A stretch of DNA of 64,000 bases, from NCBI RefSeq assembly GCF_024211255.1, contig NZ_JAMLDY010000016.1, positions 1 to 64,000 of the forward strand. Reading direction: 5' to 3'. A model generated the notes under the pieces. The model searched no databases and was not told where the DNA came from. It was given only the letters and a program-made list of their open reading frames with translations. How positions within the stretch are numbered: position 1 is the first letter of the stretch; the number at the start of each line of letters is the position of its first letter. The stretch comes from Sphingomonas liriopis (GTDB lineage: Bacteria; Pseudomonadota; Alphaproteobacteria; Sphingomonadales; Sphingomonadaceae). Shown here in pieces: positions 1 to 7,467 of the stretch. Made by a program: the position numbers and the translations under genes.

Positions 1-159
1 GTAGCCGATCGTCGCGCCGGCATTGCGCTTCAGCTCGCGCGAGACGGTCGACGGCTGGCGATCCAGAGTTGCAGCGATTTGCCGGATCGATTGCCCGGCT
101 TCATGAAGCCGGGCAATCGAACATCGTTCTTCAAGCGATAGCTGGCGATAGGTCGACAT
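1..159 (-). CDS. IS30-family transposase, N-terminal part (cut by window edge)
   Basis: The 53 visible codons begin MSTYRQLSLEERCSIARL and continue with a helix-turn-helix (residues about 22-45, IRQIAATLDRQPSTVSREL) and RNAGATIGY. This is the classic N-terminus of IS30-family transposases, which bind the terminal inverted repeats. The DDE catalytic domain would lie to the left of the window. Only the start is seen, so it cannot be judged whether the element is intact. Confidence 0.85.
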   Translation of the reverse strand, partial: MSTYRQLSLEERCSIARLHEAGQSIRQIAATLDRQPSTVSRELKRNAGATIGY

Positions 160-205
160 GGCAGCACCTGTCTCAGGTGTTGCACTTCGTTTGTGAACTC
201 AGGGG
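1..205 (-). mobile_element. IS30-like element, one end
   Basis: The transposase start is followed upstream by a 6-bp palindrome with a 3-bp spacer (CACCTG-tct-CAGGTG, 165-179) and then by TGCACTTCGTTTGTGAACTC, which looks like the outer terminal repeat of an IS30 element. The exact boundary near 200-210 is a guess because the other end is not in the window. Confidence 0.5.
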
Positions 206-215
206 GGTCCACCGT

Positions 216-505
216 GCCGCGCTCCTGCTGTCCGCTGTGGACCTTCGAACAAGCCGGCAGCCATCCGTTTCGAGCAAGCCATGGAATGCGCCACCTTTGG
301 GTTGTGCTCCCGCGCAGGCGGGAGCCTAGGGTTACATGCGCGATCAGACGTGGCTCTGCTTGGCCCCAGGCTCCCGCCTGCGCGGGAGCACCGCCTTGCT
401 TGCCGGAGTGGATAAGCGTCGACGTGTTTGGGGGGCACCTCGCCGCGCTCCTGCTGTCCGTTGGATTTGCGGGACCGTGGATCCCGGAACACGTCCGGGG
501 TGACG
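216..505. repeat. Repeat cluster between IS30 end and acvB
   Basis: This 400-bp stretch (205-624) carries no convincing gene. It holds a 19-bp direct repeat (216-234 and 442-460), a large inverted repeat of the 'CTCCCGCNNGCGCGGGAG' type (arms at 304-328 and 368-391, called family B here) and one half of the 'CCCCGGAACACGTCCGGGG' repeat (477-505, family A). The open frames across it are repeat-encoded. Confidence 0.75.
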
Positions 506-624
506 GGGGAGGTTTGGCGAGGGCGGGTAAAACAAGCGATGTCGTCGTCGCGCATGACCGGCGGGTGACGAAAAGTTCATGGGCATGCCATCGCGGCGAT
601 AGCGGGCGGGGTGCATGGTGGGGG

Positions 625-1371
625 ATGCGTGCGACTTTTATTCGATCCCTGCGGCGGCATCTGGTCGGGATCGCGGGCGTGGCTGTGGGGGCGTTCGTCG
701 TGCTGGTCGCGGTCGCGGGGGTGGCGGGGTTCTTCGATCGCGATCCGGTGCATGTCTTCGCGGCAGAGGGCAAGAAGCGGCCGGTCGGCGTGCTGTATCT
801 GTCGGGGGACATGGGGCTGCGGTTCGGGCCGGCGCCGGATACGGTGCGGGCGCTCGCGAATGCGGGGATCGGTGTCGTCGCGCTCAACGCGCCGACGCTG
901 TTCGCGAGGCGGCGGACGCGCGGTGAGGTCGACCGGATCGTCGCCGATGGTGTACGGGCGGCGCTGGCGCGGACGGGGGCGGGGCGGTTGGTGCTGATCG
1001 GGCAGAGCTATGGCGCGGACATGCTGCAGACCGGGCTGGCCGCCCTGCCGGCGCGCTTGCGCGCGCATGTCGCGGGGGTGGTGCTGGTGGTGCCGGGCGA
1101 TACCGTGTTCCTGCGTGCAGACCCGTCGGGGCTTTCCTATCGCGGCACGCCCGACGGCATCGCCGCGGCGACGCTGGCGCGGCTCGACTGGGCGCCGCTC
1201 ACCTGCATCTATGGCGTCGAGGAGACGGACAGCGCCTGTCCCGACGTGCATTTGCCGGGTGCGAGAATCGTGGCGATGCCGGGCGGGCATTATCTGAACG
1301 ACGATCACGCGAGGCTGTTCGGGCATATCCTCGCCGCGATCCGGCGGGCAGCGCCGGGCGCGTTCCGGTGA
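625..1371 (+). CDS. acvB: AcvB/VirJ-like lysyl-phosphatidylglycerol hydrolase
   Basis: A 248-residue alpha/beta-hydrolase. Residues 10-35 form one membrane segment or signal anchor. The core shows YLSGDMG, the nucleophile elbow GQSYG, an Asp in VEETDSACPD and the final His in GGHYLNDD. The VirJ domain is known from Agrobacterium AcvB, which hydrolyses lysyl-phosphatidylglycerol in the periplasm. This copy has a single VirJ domain, shorter than Agrobacterium AcvB. The ATG at 625 follows a G-rich RBS and places the membrane segment at the N-terminus; the frame upstream of it runs through repeats. The stop overlaps the mprF start, so the two are co-translated, and the neighbour supports the substrate. 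Confidence 0.85.
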   Translation: MRATFIRSLRRHLVGIAGVAVGAFVVLVAVAGVAGFFDRDPVHVFAAEGKKRPVGVLYLSGDMGLRFGPAPDTVRALANAGIGVVALNAPTLFARRRTRGEVDRIVADGVRAALARTGAGRLVLIGQSYGADMLQTGLAALPARLRAHVAGVVLVVPGDTVFLRADPSGLSYRGTPDGIAAATLARLDWAPLTCIYGVEETDSACPDVHLPGARIVAMPGGHYLNDDHARLFGHILAAIRRAAPGAFR

Positions 1372-3944
1372 GCCGGCCGATGAGCCGGCCGATGGGCCGA
1401 ATCGACGCGGCACTGGCGCTGGCGACGCGGCATCGGCGCAGCCTGACCGTCGCGATGGTGCTGCTGGTCGCGGGGATCGGTTTCGCGGCGCTGCGGCTGG
1501 TGCTGCGCGAGGTGCATCTGAGCGATGTGCGTGCGGCGCTGGCCGAGGTGCCGCGCGCGCGGATCGCGGCGGCGCTGGCGCTGACCACGACGAGCTATCT
1601 GCTGCTGACCGGGCTCGACTGGGTGGCGTTGCGCAGCGTCGGGCGGCCGCTGCCGTGGCGGATCGCGGCGGCGGGGTCGTTCACCAGTTATACGCTGAGC
1701 CACAATCTGGGGCTGTCGCTGATTACCGGCGGGTCGGCGCGGCTGCGATTGTACGGCGCGGCGGGGCTGGCGTTCGGCGAGATCGCGCAGGTCGCGGCGA
1801 TCTGCGGCCTCGCCTTCTGGGCGGGGGTGGCGGGTGCGGCCGGGGTCGGGCTGATCGTCGGCGACGGTGTGGTGCTGGGGCCGGTGACGCTGGGGCCGGG
1901 GCTGTCGCGCGGGCTGGGGGCGGTGCTGATCGGCCTGCTCGCGGTGCTGCCGCTGCTGCGCACGCGCGGGATCACGACGCTGGGGCCGGAGCGCTTCGGC
2001 GTCGCGTTGCCTTCCCTCAAGCAGATGGCGAGCCTGGGGGCGCTGTCGCTCGCCGACCTGACGGTGGCGTCGGCGGCGTTGTTCGTGCTGGTGCCGGCCG
2101 CGGCGCCGGGGGCATTCCCCGGGTTCGTCGTCGCTTATGCGGTGGCGGTGGTCGTCGCGCTGCTGCTGCACGTCCCCGGCGGGCTCGGCGTGTTCGAGAC
2201 GGTGGTGCTGGCGAGCGTGCCGGGCGACCGGCCGGCGCTGTTCGCGGCGCTGCTGCTGTATCGGCTGATCTATTATCTGTTGCCGCTGCTGGTCGCGGCG
2301 ATCGGTATCGCGGGCGCGGAGGGGTGGCGGCTGCGCCATCCGATCCGCCGCGGCCTGTCCTATGTCGATCGCGCCGGGCAGCTGCTGGCGCCGACCGCGG
2401 TGACCGTGCTGGTCTTCGTCGCGGGGTTCGTGCTGCTGGTGTCGGGGGCGCTGCCGGGGGTGAAGGACCGCCTGTCCGATCTCGACGACATGGTGCCGCT
2501 GCCGTTCATCGAAGGGTCGCACATGGCGGGCAGCCTGATCGGCACCGCGATGCTGCTGGTCGCGCCGGCGCTCAACGCGCGGTTGCGGTCGGGGTGGGCG
2601 GCGGCGCGGCTGCTGCTGGTCGGGGGGGCGATCTTCTCGCTGCTCAAGGGGCTCGACTACGAAGAGGCGGCGTTGCAGCTGGTCGTCGCCGGGGTGCTGC
2701 AATATTGCCGCGCGAGCTTCTATCGCGAGGGCGGCATATTGACCGACCGGCCGCGCTGGCCGTGGCTGATCGCCGCCGCCGCGGCGCTGGGCTTAAGCCT
2801 GTGGGCGGGGTTCTTCGCCTATCAGCGCACGCCGTACAGCGACGAATTGTGGTGGCGCTTCGCGCTCGACGGCAATGCGCCGCGCTTCCTGCGCGCGAGC
2901 TTCGCGGCGGGCGTGCTGCTGACCGCGGCCTCGGCGTGGCAGCTGCTGACCGCGAGCCGGACGCGGACGCTGCCCGATGCGCTGCCGCCCGAGGGCGTGC
3001 TCGACGCGGCGCTGGCGGCGAGTACGCGCACCGATGCGGCGCTGGCGTTCACCGGGGACAAGAGCTTCGTCGTGTCGGCGGCGGGCGATGCGTTCCTGAT
3101 GTATCGCGTGCAGGGGCGCAGCTGGGTGGTGATGGGCGATCCGGTCGGCCCGGTGGCGGCGTGGAGCGAGCTCGTCTGGAGCATCCGCCGCGCCTGCGAC
3201 GCGCGCGCCGGGCGATTGTGCTTCTATCAGGCGAGCGAGCGGATGCTGCCGCTGTTCGTCGAACTGGGGTTGCAGGCGATCAAATATGGTGAGGAGGCGC
3301 ATGTCGCGCTCGCCGGGTTCGCGCTGGCGGGGCCCAAGGCCAAGTCGCTGCGCCATGCGGTGCGGCGCACCGAGGCGGCGGGGGCGGTGTTCTCGGTCGA
3401 GCCGGCAGCCACGGTGCCGGCGCTGATGGCGGAGCTGGCCGAGGTGTCGGCGGCGTGGCTCGCGGAAAAGGCGGGGCGCGAGAAACGGTTCAGCCTGGGG
3501 GTGTTCGACGCCGGCTATCTGTCGCGCTTTCCGGTGGCGCTGGTGCGGGTGGAGGGGCGGATCGTCGCCTTCGCCAACATTTGGACGTCGGGCGATGGCG
3601 AGGAGGCGTCGGTCGACCTGATGCGGCATCGCCCCGACGCGCCCTATGGCACGATGGAGGCGATGGTCGTGCGGCTGATCGAATGGGCGCGGGGCGAGGG
3701 CTACGAGCGGTTCAACCTGGGGATGGCGCCGCTGTCGGGCATGCCGAGCGGACGGCTGGCGCCGGTGTGGGCGCGGCTGGGCCATGCCCTGTTCGCCAAT
3801 GGCGAGCGGTTGTACGGTTTTGCGGGCCTGCGCGCGTTCAAGGCCAAATACGGGCCGGACTGGGTGTCGCGCTATATCGCGACGCCGTCGGGGGTGGCGA
3901 TGCCGCGTGCGCTGATCGACCTGGCGCGGCTGGTGAGTGCCTGA
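1368..3944 (+). CDS. mprF: Bifunctional lysylphosphatidylglycerol flippase/synthetase MprF (LpiA)
   Basis: A protein of up to 858 residues, of the usual family length. The N-terminal ~500 residues carry many membrane segments (flippase part). Residues ~530-850 form the cytosolic DUF2156 domain, which transfers lysine from Lys-tRNA to phosphatidylglycerol; FTGDKSFVVSAAGD near residue 560 marks its start. The product makes the membrane less anionic and gives acid and cationic-peptide tolerance in rhizobia (LpiA). The GTG at 1368 overlaps the acvB stop; ATGs at 1380 and 1392 are possible because AGCCGGCCGATG is repeated in tandem here. Pairing the synthase with a hydrolase of its product suggests tunable lipid levels. 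Confidence 0.93.
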   Translation: MSRPMSRPMGRIDAALALATRHRRSLTVAMVLLVAGIGFAALRLVLREVHLSDVRAALAEVPRARIAAALALTTTSYLLLTGLDWVALRSVGRPLPWRIAAAGSFTSYTLSHNLGLSLITGGSARLRLYGAAGLAFGEIAQVAAICGLAFWAGVAGAAGVGLIVGDGVVLGPVTLGPGLSRGLGAVLIGLLAVLPLLRTRGITTLGPERFGVALPSLKQMASLGALSLADLTVASAALFVLVPAAAPGAFPGFVVAYAVAVVVALLLHVPGGLGVFETVVLASVPGDRPALFAALLLYRLIYYLLPLLVAAIGIAGAEGWRLRHPIRRGLSYVDRAGQLLAPTAVTVLVFVAGFVLLVSGALPGVKDRLSDLDDMVPLPFIEGSHMAGSLIGTAMLLVAPALNARLRSGWAAARLLLVGGAIFSLLKGLDYEEAALQLVVAGVLQYCRASFYREGGILTDRPRWPWLIAAAAALGLSLWAGFFAYQRTPYSDELWWRFALDGNAPRFLRASFAAGVLLTAASAWQLLTASRTRTLPDALPPEGVLDAALAASTRTDAALAFTGDKSFVVSAAGDAFLMYRVQGRSWVVMGDPVGPVAAWSELVWSIRRACDARAGRLCFYQASERMLPLFVELGLQAIKYGEEAHVALAGFALAGPKAKSLRHAVRRTEAAGAVFSVEPAATVPALMAELAEVSAAWLAEKAGREKRFSLGVFDAGYLSRFPVALVRVEGRIVAFANIWTSGDGEEASVDLMRHRPDAPYGTMEAMVVRLIEWARGEGYERFNLGMAPLSGMPSGRLAPVWARLGHALFANGERLYGFAGLRAFKAKYGPDWVSRYIATPSGVAMPRALIDLARLVSA

Positions 3945-3965
3945 TCGCCGGGCTAGGATCGCGGC

Positions 3966-4820
3966 ATGAGCGACGATCATCCCACCAGCCGCCGGCGCAG
4001 CGTATTGTTCATGCCCGCCTCCAACCCGCGCGCGATGGCCAAGGCGCGGGGGCTGGACTGCGATGCGGTGATCCTCGACCTCGAGGATGCGGTGGCGCCC
4101 GAAGCGAAGGCCCGCGGGCGGGAGGCGGCCTTGGCCGAGGCGGCGGAGGGGTTCGGCGGGCGGACCTGTGCGGTGCGGATCAATGCGCTCGATACGCCTT
4201 GGGGGCAGGGCGATGCAGTCGCCGCGAGCCGTGCGTCGGGCGTGGCGGCGGTCGTGGTGCCCAAAGTGGCGTCGGCCGCCGATCTGGTCGCGGTGCGCGC
4301 GGCGCTGGGCACGGACGGGCCGCCGGTGTGGGCGATGATCGAGACGTGCGGGGCGATGCTGCGGCTGGCGGAGATCGTCGGCGCGGCGGCGGCGACGCGT
4401 ACCGAATTGCTGATCGCGGGGACGAACGATCTGGCGAAGGAGATGCGGTGTCGATCCGGTGTGGATCGGGCGCCGCTGGTGCCGGCGCTGGCGCAGCTGG
4501 TGATCGGCGCGCGCGCGGCGGGGCTGGTGGTGCTCGATGGCGTCTACAACGCGATCGGCGACGCGGCCGGGTTCGCGGCGGAGTGCGCGCAGGGGGCGAT
4601 GCTGGGGTTCGACGGCAAGACGCTGATCCATCCGGCACAGATCGCGGCGGCGAATGCGGCGTTTGGGCCGTCCGACGAAGAGCTGGCGTGGGCGCGGGGC
4701 GTGGTGGCGGCGTTCGCCGCGCCCGAGGCGGCGGAGAAGGGGGCAATCCGGCTGGACGGCGCGATGGTCGAGCGGCTGCATCTGGCCGAGGCGGAGCGGT
4801 TGCTGGCGCTGGCGGGGTAA
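3966..4820 (+). CDS. HpcH/HpaI aldolase / citrate lyase beta-like CoA-ester lyase
   Basis: A 284-residue TIM-barrel protein of the CitE-like family. It shows RRRSVLFMPASNPRAM at the start, the metal-binding VILDLEDAVAP, the substrate Arg in VRINALDTPWG, VPKVASAADL, the Glu in AMIETCGAM and GFDGKTLIHPAQI. Family members cleave or form CoA esters such as malyl-, citramalyl- or citryl-CoA; the exact substrate cannot be read here. It follows mprF by 21 bp on the same strand, with no functional link visible. No alpha or gamma citrate lyase subunit lies nearby, so a stand-alone malyl-CoA-type lyase or thioesterase is more likely than true citrate lyase. Confidence 0.85.
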   Translation: MSDDHPTSRRRSVLFMPASNPRAMAKARGLDCDAVILDLEDAVAPEAKARGREAALAEAAEGFGGRTCAVRINALDTPWGQGDAVAASRASGVAAVVVPKVASAADLVAVRAALGTDGPPVWAMIETCGAMLRLAEIVGAAAATRTELLIAGTNDLAKEMRCRSGVDRAPLVPALAQLVIGARAAGLVVLDGVYNAIGDAAGFAAECAQGAMLGFDGKTLIHPAQIAAANAAFGPSDEELAWARGVVAAFAAPEAAEKGAIRLDGAMVERLHLAEAERLLALAG

Positions 4821-4877
4821 CGGTCGTGCCCGCCGGGAGGGCGGTTTGCTTGCGTCAGTCCGTTTCCCCACACACGC

Positions 4878-4984
4878 CGTCACCCCGGACTTGTTCCGGG
4901 GTCCACCGGGCCGCAGGCGTGCCCTTTCGCCTCCAGCCGTACGCCCCGCCGCGGAGTGGACCCCGGAACACGTCCGGGGTGACG
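4878..4984. repeat. Intergenic inverted repeat, family A
   Basis: Two arms, CGTCACCCCGGACTTGTT... and ...AACACGTCCGGGGTGACG, frame about 50 bp of variable sequence between two convergent genes. Each arm is itself a hairpin (CCCCGGACTTGTTCCGGGG). Other copies are at 12025, 15985, 35964 and 46211, with a half copy at 477. It may act as a transcription stop between convergent genes. Confidence 0.85.
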
Positions 4985-5021
4985 GGGCGCTTGGGGCAGG
5001 CGAGCGCTGCTCACCCCGCGC

Positions 5022-7130
5022 CTACCCCTCCAGGATCGTGCGGATGCGGTCGGCGATGACGTCCATCGCGAAGGGTTTGGTGACGAGCGCCATGTTGGGG
5101 GCGAGCGGGCCGTTGCCGATCACCGCATTTTCGGCATAGCCGGTGATGAACAGCACCTTGAGATCGGGGAGCAGCGCGAGCGCTGCGTCGGCGACCTGGC
5201 GGCCATTCATCTGGCCGGGAAGGCCGACGTCGGTGACGAGCAGGTCGACGTGTGCGCCGGTGCCGAGCAGGCGCAGCGCCGACGGGCCGTCGCCGGCTTC
5301 GAGCACGGTATGGCCCATCTCCTCGAGGATTTCGACCACCAGCATGCGGATCGTCGGTTCGTCGTCGACGACCATCACCGCGTGGCGTCCCTCCGCCGTC
5401 GCGGACAGCGTGGCGGCGGGAAGCGCGTCGTCGGGTTCGCCCTCGGCATCGCCGTAATGGCGCGGCAGATAGATGCACATCGTCGTGCCCTGCCCGATCT
5501 CCGAATAGATCCGCACCTGTCCGCCCGACTGGCGCGCGAAGCCGTAGATCATCGACAGGCCGAGCCCGGTGCCCTCGCCCATCGGCTTGGTGGTGTAGAA
5601 GGGGTCGAAGGCGCGCGCCTGCACCTCCGGCGTCATGCCGGTGCCGGTGTCGGTGACGCACAGCGAGAGATACTGGCCGGGTTCGAGGTCGCGTTCGCGC
5701 GCGCCGCGCTCGTCGAGCCAGCGGTTGGCGGTCTCGATCGTGATATGGCCGCCGTCGGGCATCGCGTCGCGCGCGTTGATGCACAGGTTGAGCAGCGCAT
5801 TTTCGAGCTGGTTGGGATCGACCATCGCCGGCCACAGCCCGCCGGCGCCGACCACCTCGACCGAGATGCCGGGGCCGACGGTGCGCTGGATGAGGTCGCG
5901 CAGGCCGCCGATCAGCCGGTTGATGTCGGTCGGCCTGGGATCGAGCGTCTGCCGGCGCGAGAAGGCGAGCAGGCGGTGGGTGAGCGCGGCGGCACGGCGG
6001 GCGGCGCCGTGCGCGGCATTGGCGTAGCGATCGAGCTCGCCGATCCGGCCCTGGCGGATGCGCACCTGCATCATCTCGATCGCGCCCGAGATGCCGGTCA
6101 GCATGTTGTTGAAATCGTGCGCGAGCCCGCCGGTCAGCTGGCCGACCGCCTCCATCTTCTGCGCCTGGCGCAGGTGCGATTCGGCGACCATCAGCTCCTG
6201 CGTGCGCGCCTCGACCTGTTGTTCGAGGCTGGCGGTGAGCGCGGCCAATTCCTGTTCGACGCGGCGGCGTTCGACCGCGTCGCGGGTGCGTTCGGCGACG
6301 TCGCGGATGAAGGCGACCTCCTCCGCGAGCCAAACCCGCGGCACCGCGTTGTTGAGGTAGAGCAGCGCGACGAAGCCGCCCTGTTCGGTCACCGGCATGT
6401 TGACGAACGCCATCGCGGCGAGGCCCTTCAGCCCCTCGGCGGTGTCGCGGGTGCGGGGATCGTCGCGGACGTCGTCGATCGCGACCGTCTCGCCGCGCTT
6501 CAGGTCCTCGATATACGAGCCGTAGTCGCGGAAGTGGAGGATCGGCGGAAGGGGATCGATGCCCGGTGCGCACCACGGGCGTTCGGTGACGATCGTCTCC
6601 GCCGCGCGGTCGATCGTGCCGTAGCCGCAGCGGCTGACGTCGAACAACCGACCGAGGATCTCGACCGCGGCGTGCGCGAGGTCGGCGGGATCGCCCGGCG
6701 CGCGCAGCCTGTCGCTGAGCGCGACGAGCGCCTGCAGCCGCAGCTCGGCGGATTTGCGTGCGTCGATGTCGAAGCTGACGCCGGGGAAGCGGATCGCGCG
6801 GCCGTCGGCGCCGAGCGTGGCGCGGCCGCGTGCCGCGACCCAACGGGCGCGACCGTCGGGCTGGCGCAGGCGATAGTCGCTTTCGAACGGTGCGCCACTG
6901 TCCAGCGCCGCGGCGATCTCCGCCTGCACGCGCGGCAAATCGTCGGGGTGGATCGCGCCGAAGAATGCGGCGATCGCGGCGCCGTCGCGCGCCACCGCGG
7001 GATCGACGCCGTAGAGGCGCGCGAAGGCGGGATCGGCGGTGACGCGGTCGGCGGGGACGTCCCAGTCCCAGCTGCCGACGCTGATCGCGCCGGCGGTCTG
7101 CAGGTCTTCATCGGCCATCGGCGGCGTCAT
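5022..7130 (-). CDS. Hybrid sensor histidine kinase (PAS-GAF-HisKA-HATPase-REC)
   Basis: A 702-residue cytosolic kinase with no membrane segment. A PAS domain with PAC tail lies at ~15-135 (SVGSWDWDV, HPDD, GVSFDID) and a GAF domain at ~150-290. A HisKA domain follows with the phospho-acceptor His338 in GGLAHDFNNML. The HATPase at ~430-555 shows N, DTGTGM and EGTGLGLS boxes. A C-terminal receiver domain (~585-700) has its acceptor Asp634 in LVTDVGLPG. The HDFNN H-box is typical of PAS-linked alphaproteobacterial kinases of the blue-light or stress type, but the PAS lacks the LOV cysteine motif. No cognate regulator lies next to it. Confidence 0.92.
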   Translation of the reverse strand: MTPPMADEDLQTAGAISVGSWDWDVPADRVTADPAFARLYGVDPAVARDGAAIAAFFGAIHPDDLPRVQAEIAAALDSGAPFESDYRLRQPDGRARWVAARGRATLGADGRAIRFPGVSFDIDARKSAELRLQALVALSDRLRAPGDPADLAHAAVEILGRLFDVSRCGYGTIDRAAETIVTERPWCAPGIDPLPPILHFRDYGSYIEDLKRGETVAIDDVRDDPRTRDTAEGLKGLAAMAFVNMPVTEQGGFVALLYLNNAVPRVWLAEEVAFIRDVAERTRDAVERRRVEQELAALTASLEQQVEARTQELMVAESHLRQAQKMEAVGQLTGGLAHDFNNMLTGISGAIEMMQVRIRQGRIGELDRYANAAHGAARRAAALTHRLLAFSRRQTLDPRPTDINRLIGGLRDLIQRTVGPGISVEVVGAGGLWPAMVDPNQLENALLNLCINARDAMPDGGHITIETANRWLDERGARERDLEPGQYLSLCVTDTGTGMTPEVQARAFDPFYTTKPMGEGTGLGLSMIYGFARQSGGQVRIYSEIGQGTTMCIYLPRHYGDAEGEPDDALPAATLSATAEGRHAVMVVDDEPTIRMLVVEILEEMGHTVLEAGDGPSALRLLGTGAHVDLLVTDVGLPGQMNGRQVADAALALLPDLKVLFITGYAENAVIGNGPLAPNMALVTKPFAMDVIADRIRTILEG

Positions 7131-7163
7131 ACTCTCTGGCGGTGGCAGGTAAAGCCGAGTGCG

Positions 7164-7406
7164 TCAGCGCGGCTCGGTCGCCCGTTGGCCCGCTTCGGTG
7201 ACGGGGTCTTCGGCAGGAAGGCCGGTGTCGATCGGCGCGCTGGGCGTAGTGCCGTGCGGGGGCGTGCCGGTGCTCGCCGACCGCGGGCCGAGGCCACCGC
7301 CGCCGGGGGCGGTGTCGAAGCTCTCGTCGTGCAGCACCGCCGCGGCGGTGTCGGGTTCGCGCGGGGTCGGGGCGTCGGGGGCGTTGCTGGGCTGGTCGGT
7401 CGGCAT
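7164..7406 (-). CDS. Small hydrophilic protein of unknown function
   Basis: An 80-residue protein starting MPTDQPSNAPDAPTP, rich in Pro, Thr, Ala, Gly and Asp, with no membrane segment and no recognised domain; it is probably disordered. An AGGAG ribosome-binding site 7 bases before the ATG at 7406 makes it a real gene. It lies between the hybrid kinase and the efflux operon on the same strand. Its composition resembles the 57-residue protein at 44009-44182, but I see no alignable motif. Confidence 0.6.
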   Translation of the reverse strand: MPTDQPSNAPDAPTPREPDTAAAVLHDESFDTAPGGGGLGPRSASTGTPPHGTTPSAPIDTGLPAEDPVTEAGQRATEPR

Positions 7407-7467
7407 GGCGATCACTCCTGTGAGGCCGGTCCAACGCATTGCGCGACGGAGTGATCCTGCGCCCGCG

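Noticed and set aside
4878..4984. Repeat pairs as a CRISPR-like array
   Set aside because: Each locus has only one inverted pair, with no series of equal repeats and spacers and no cas genes.
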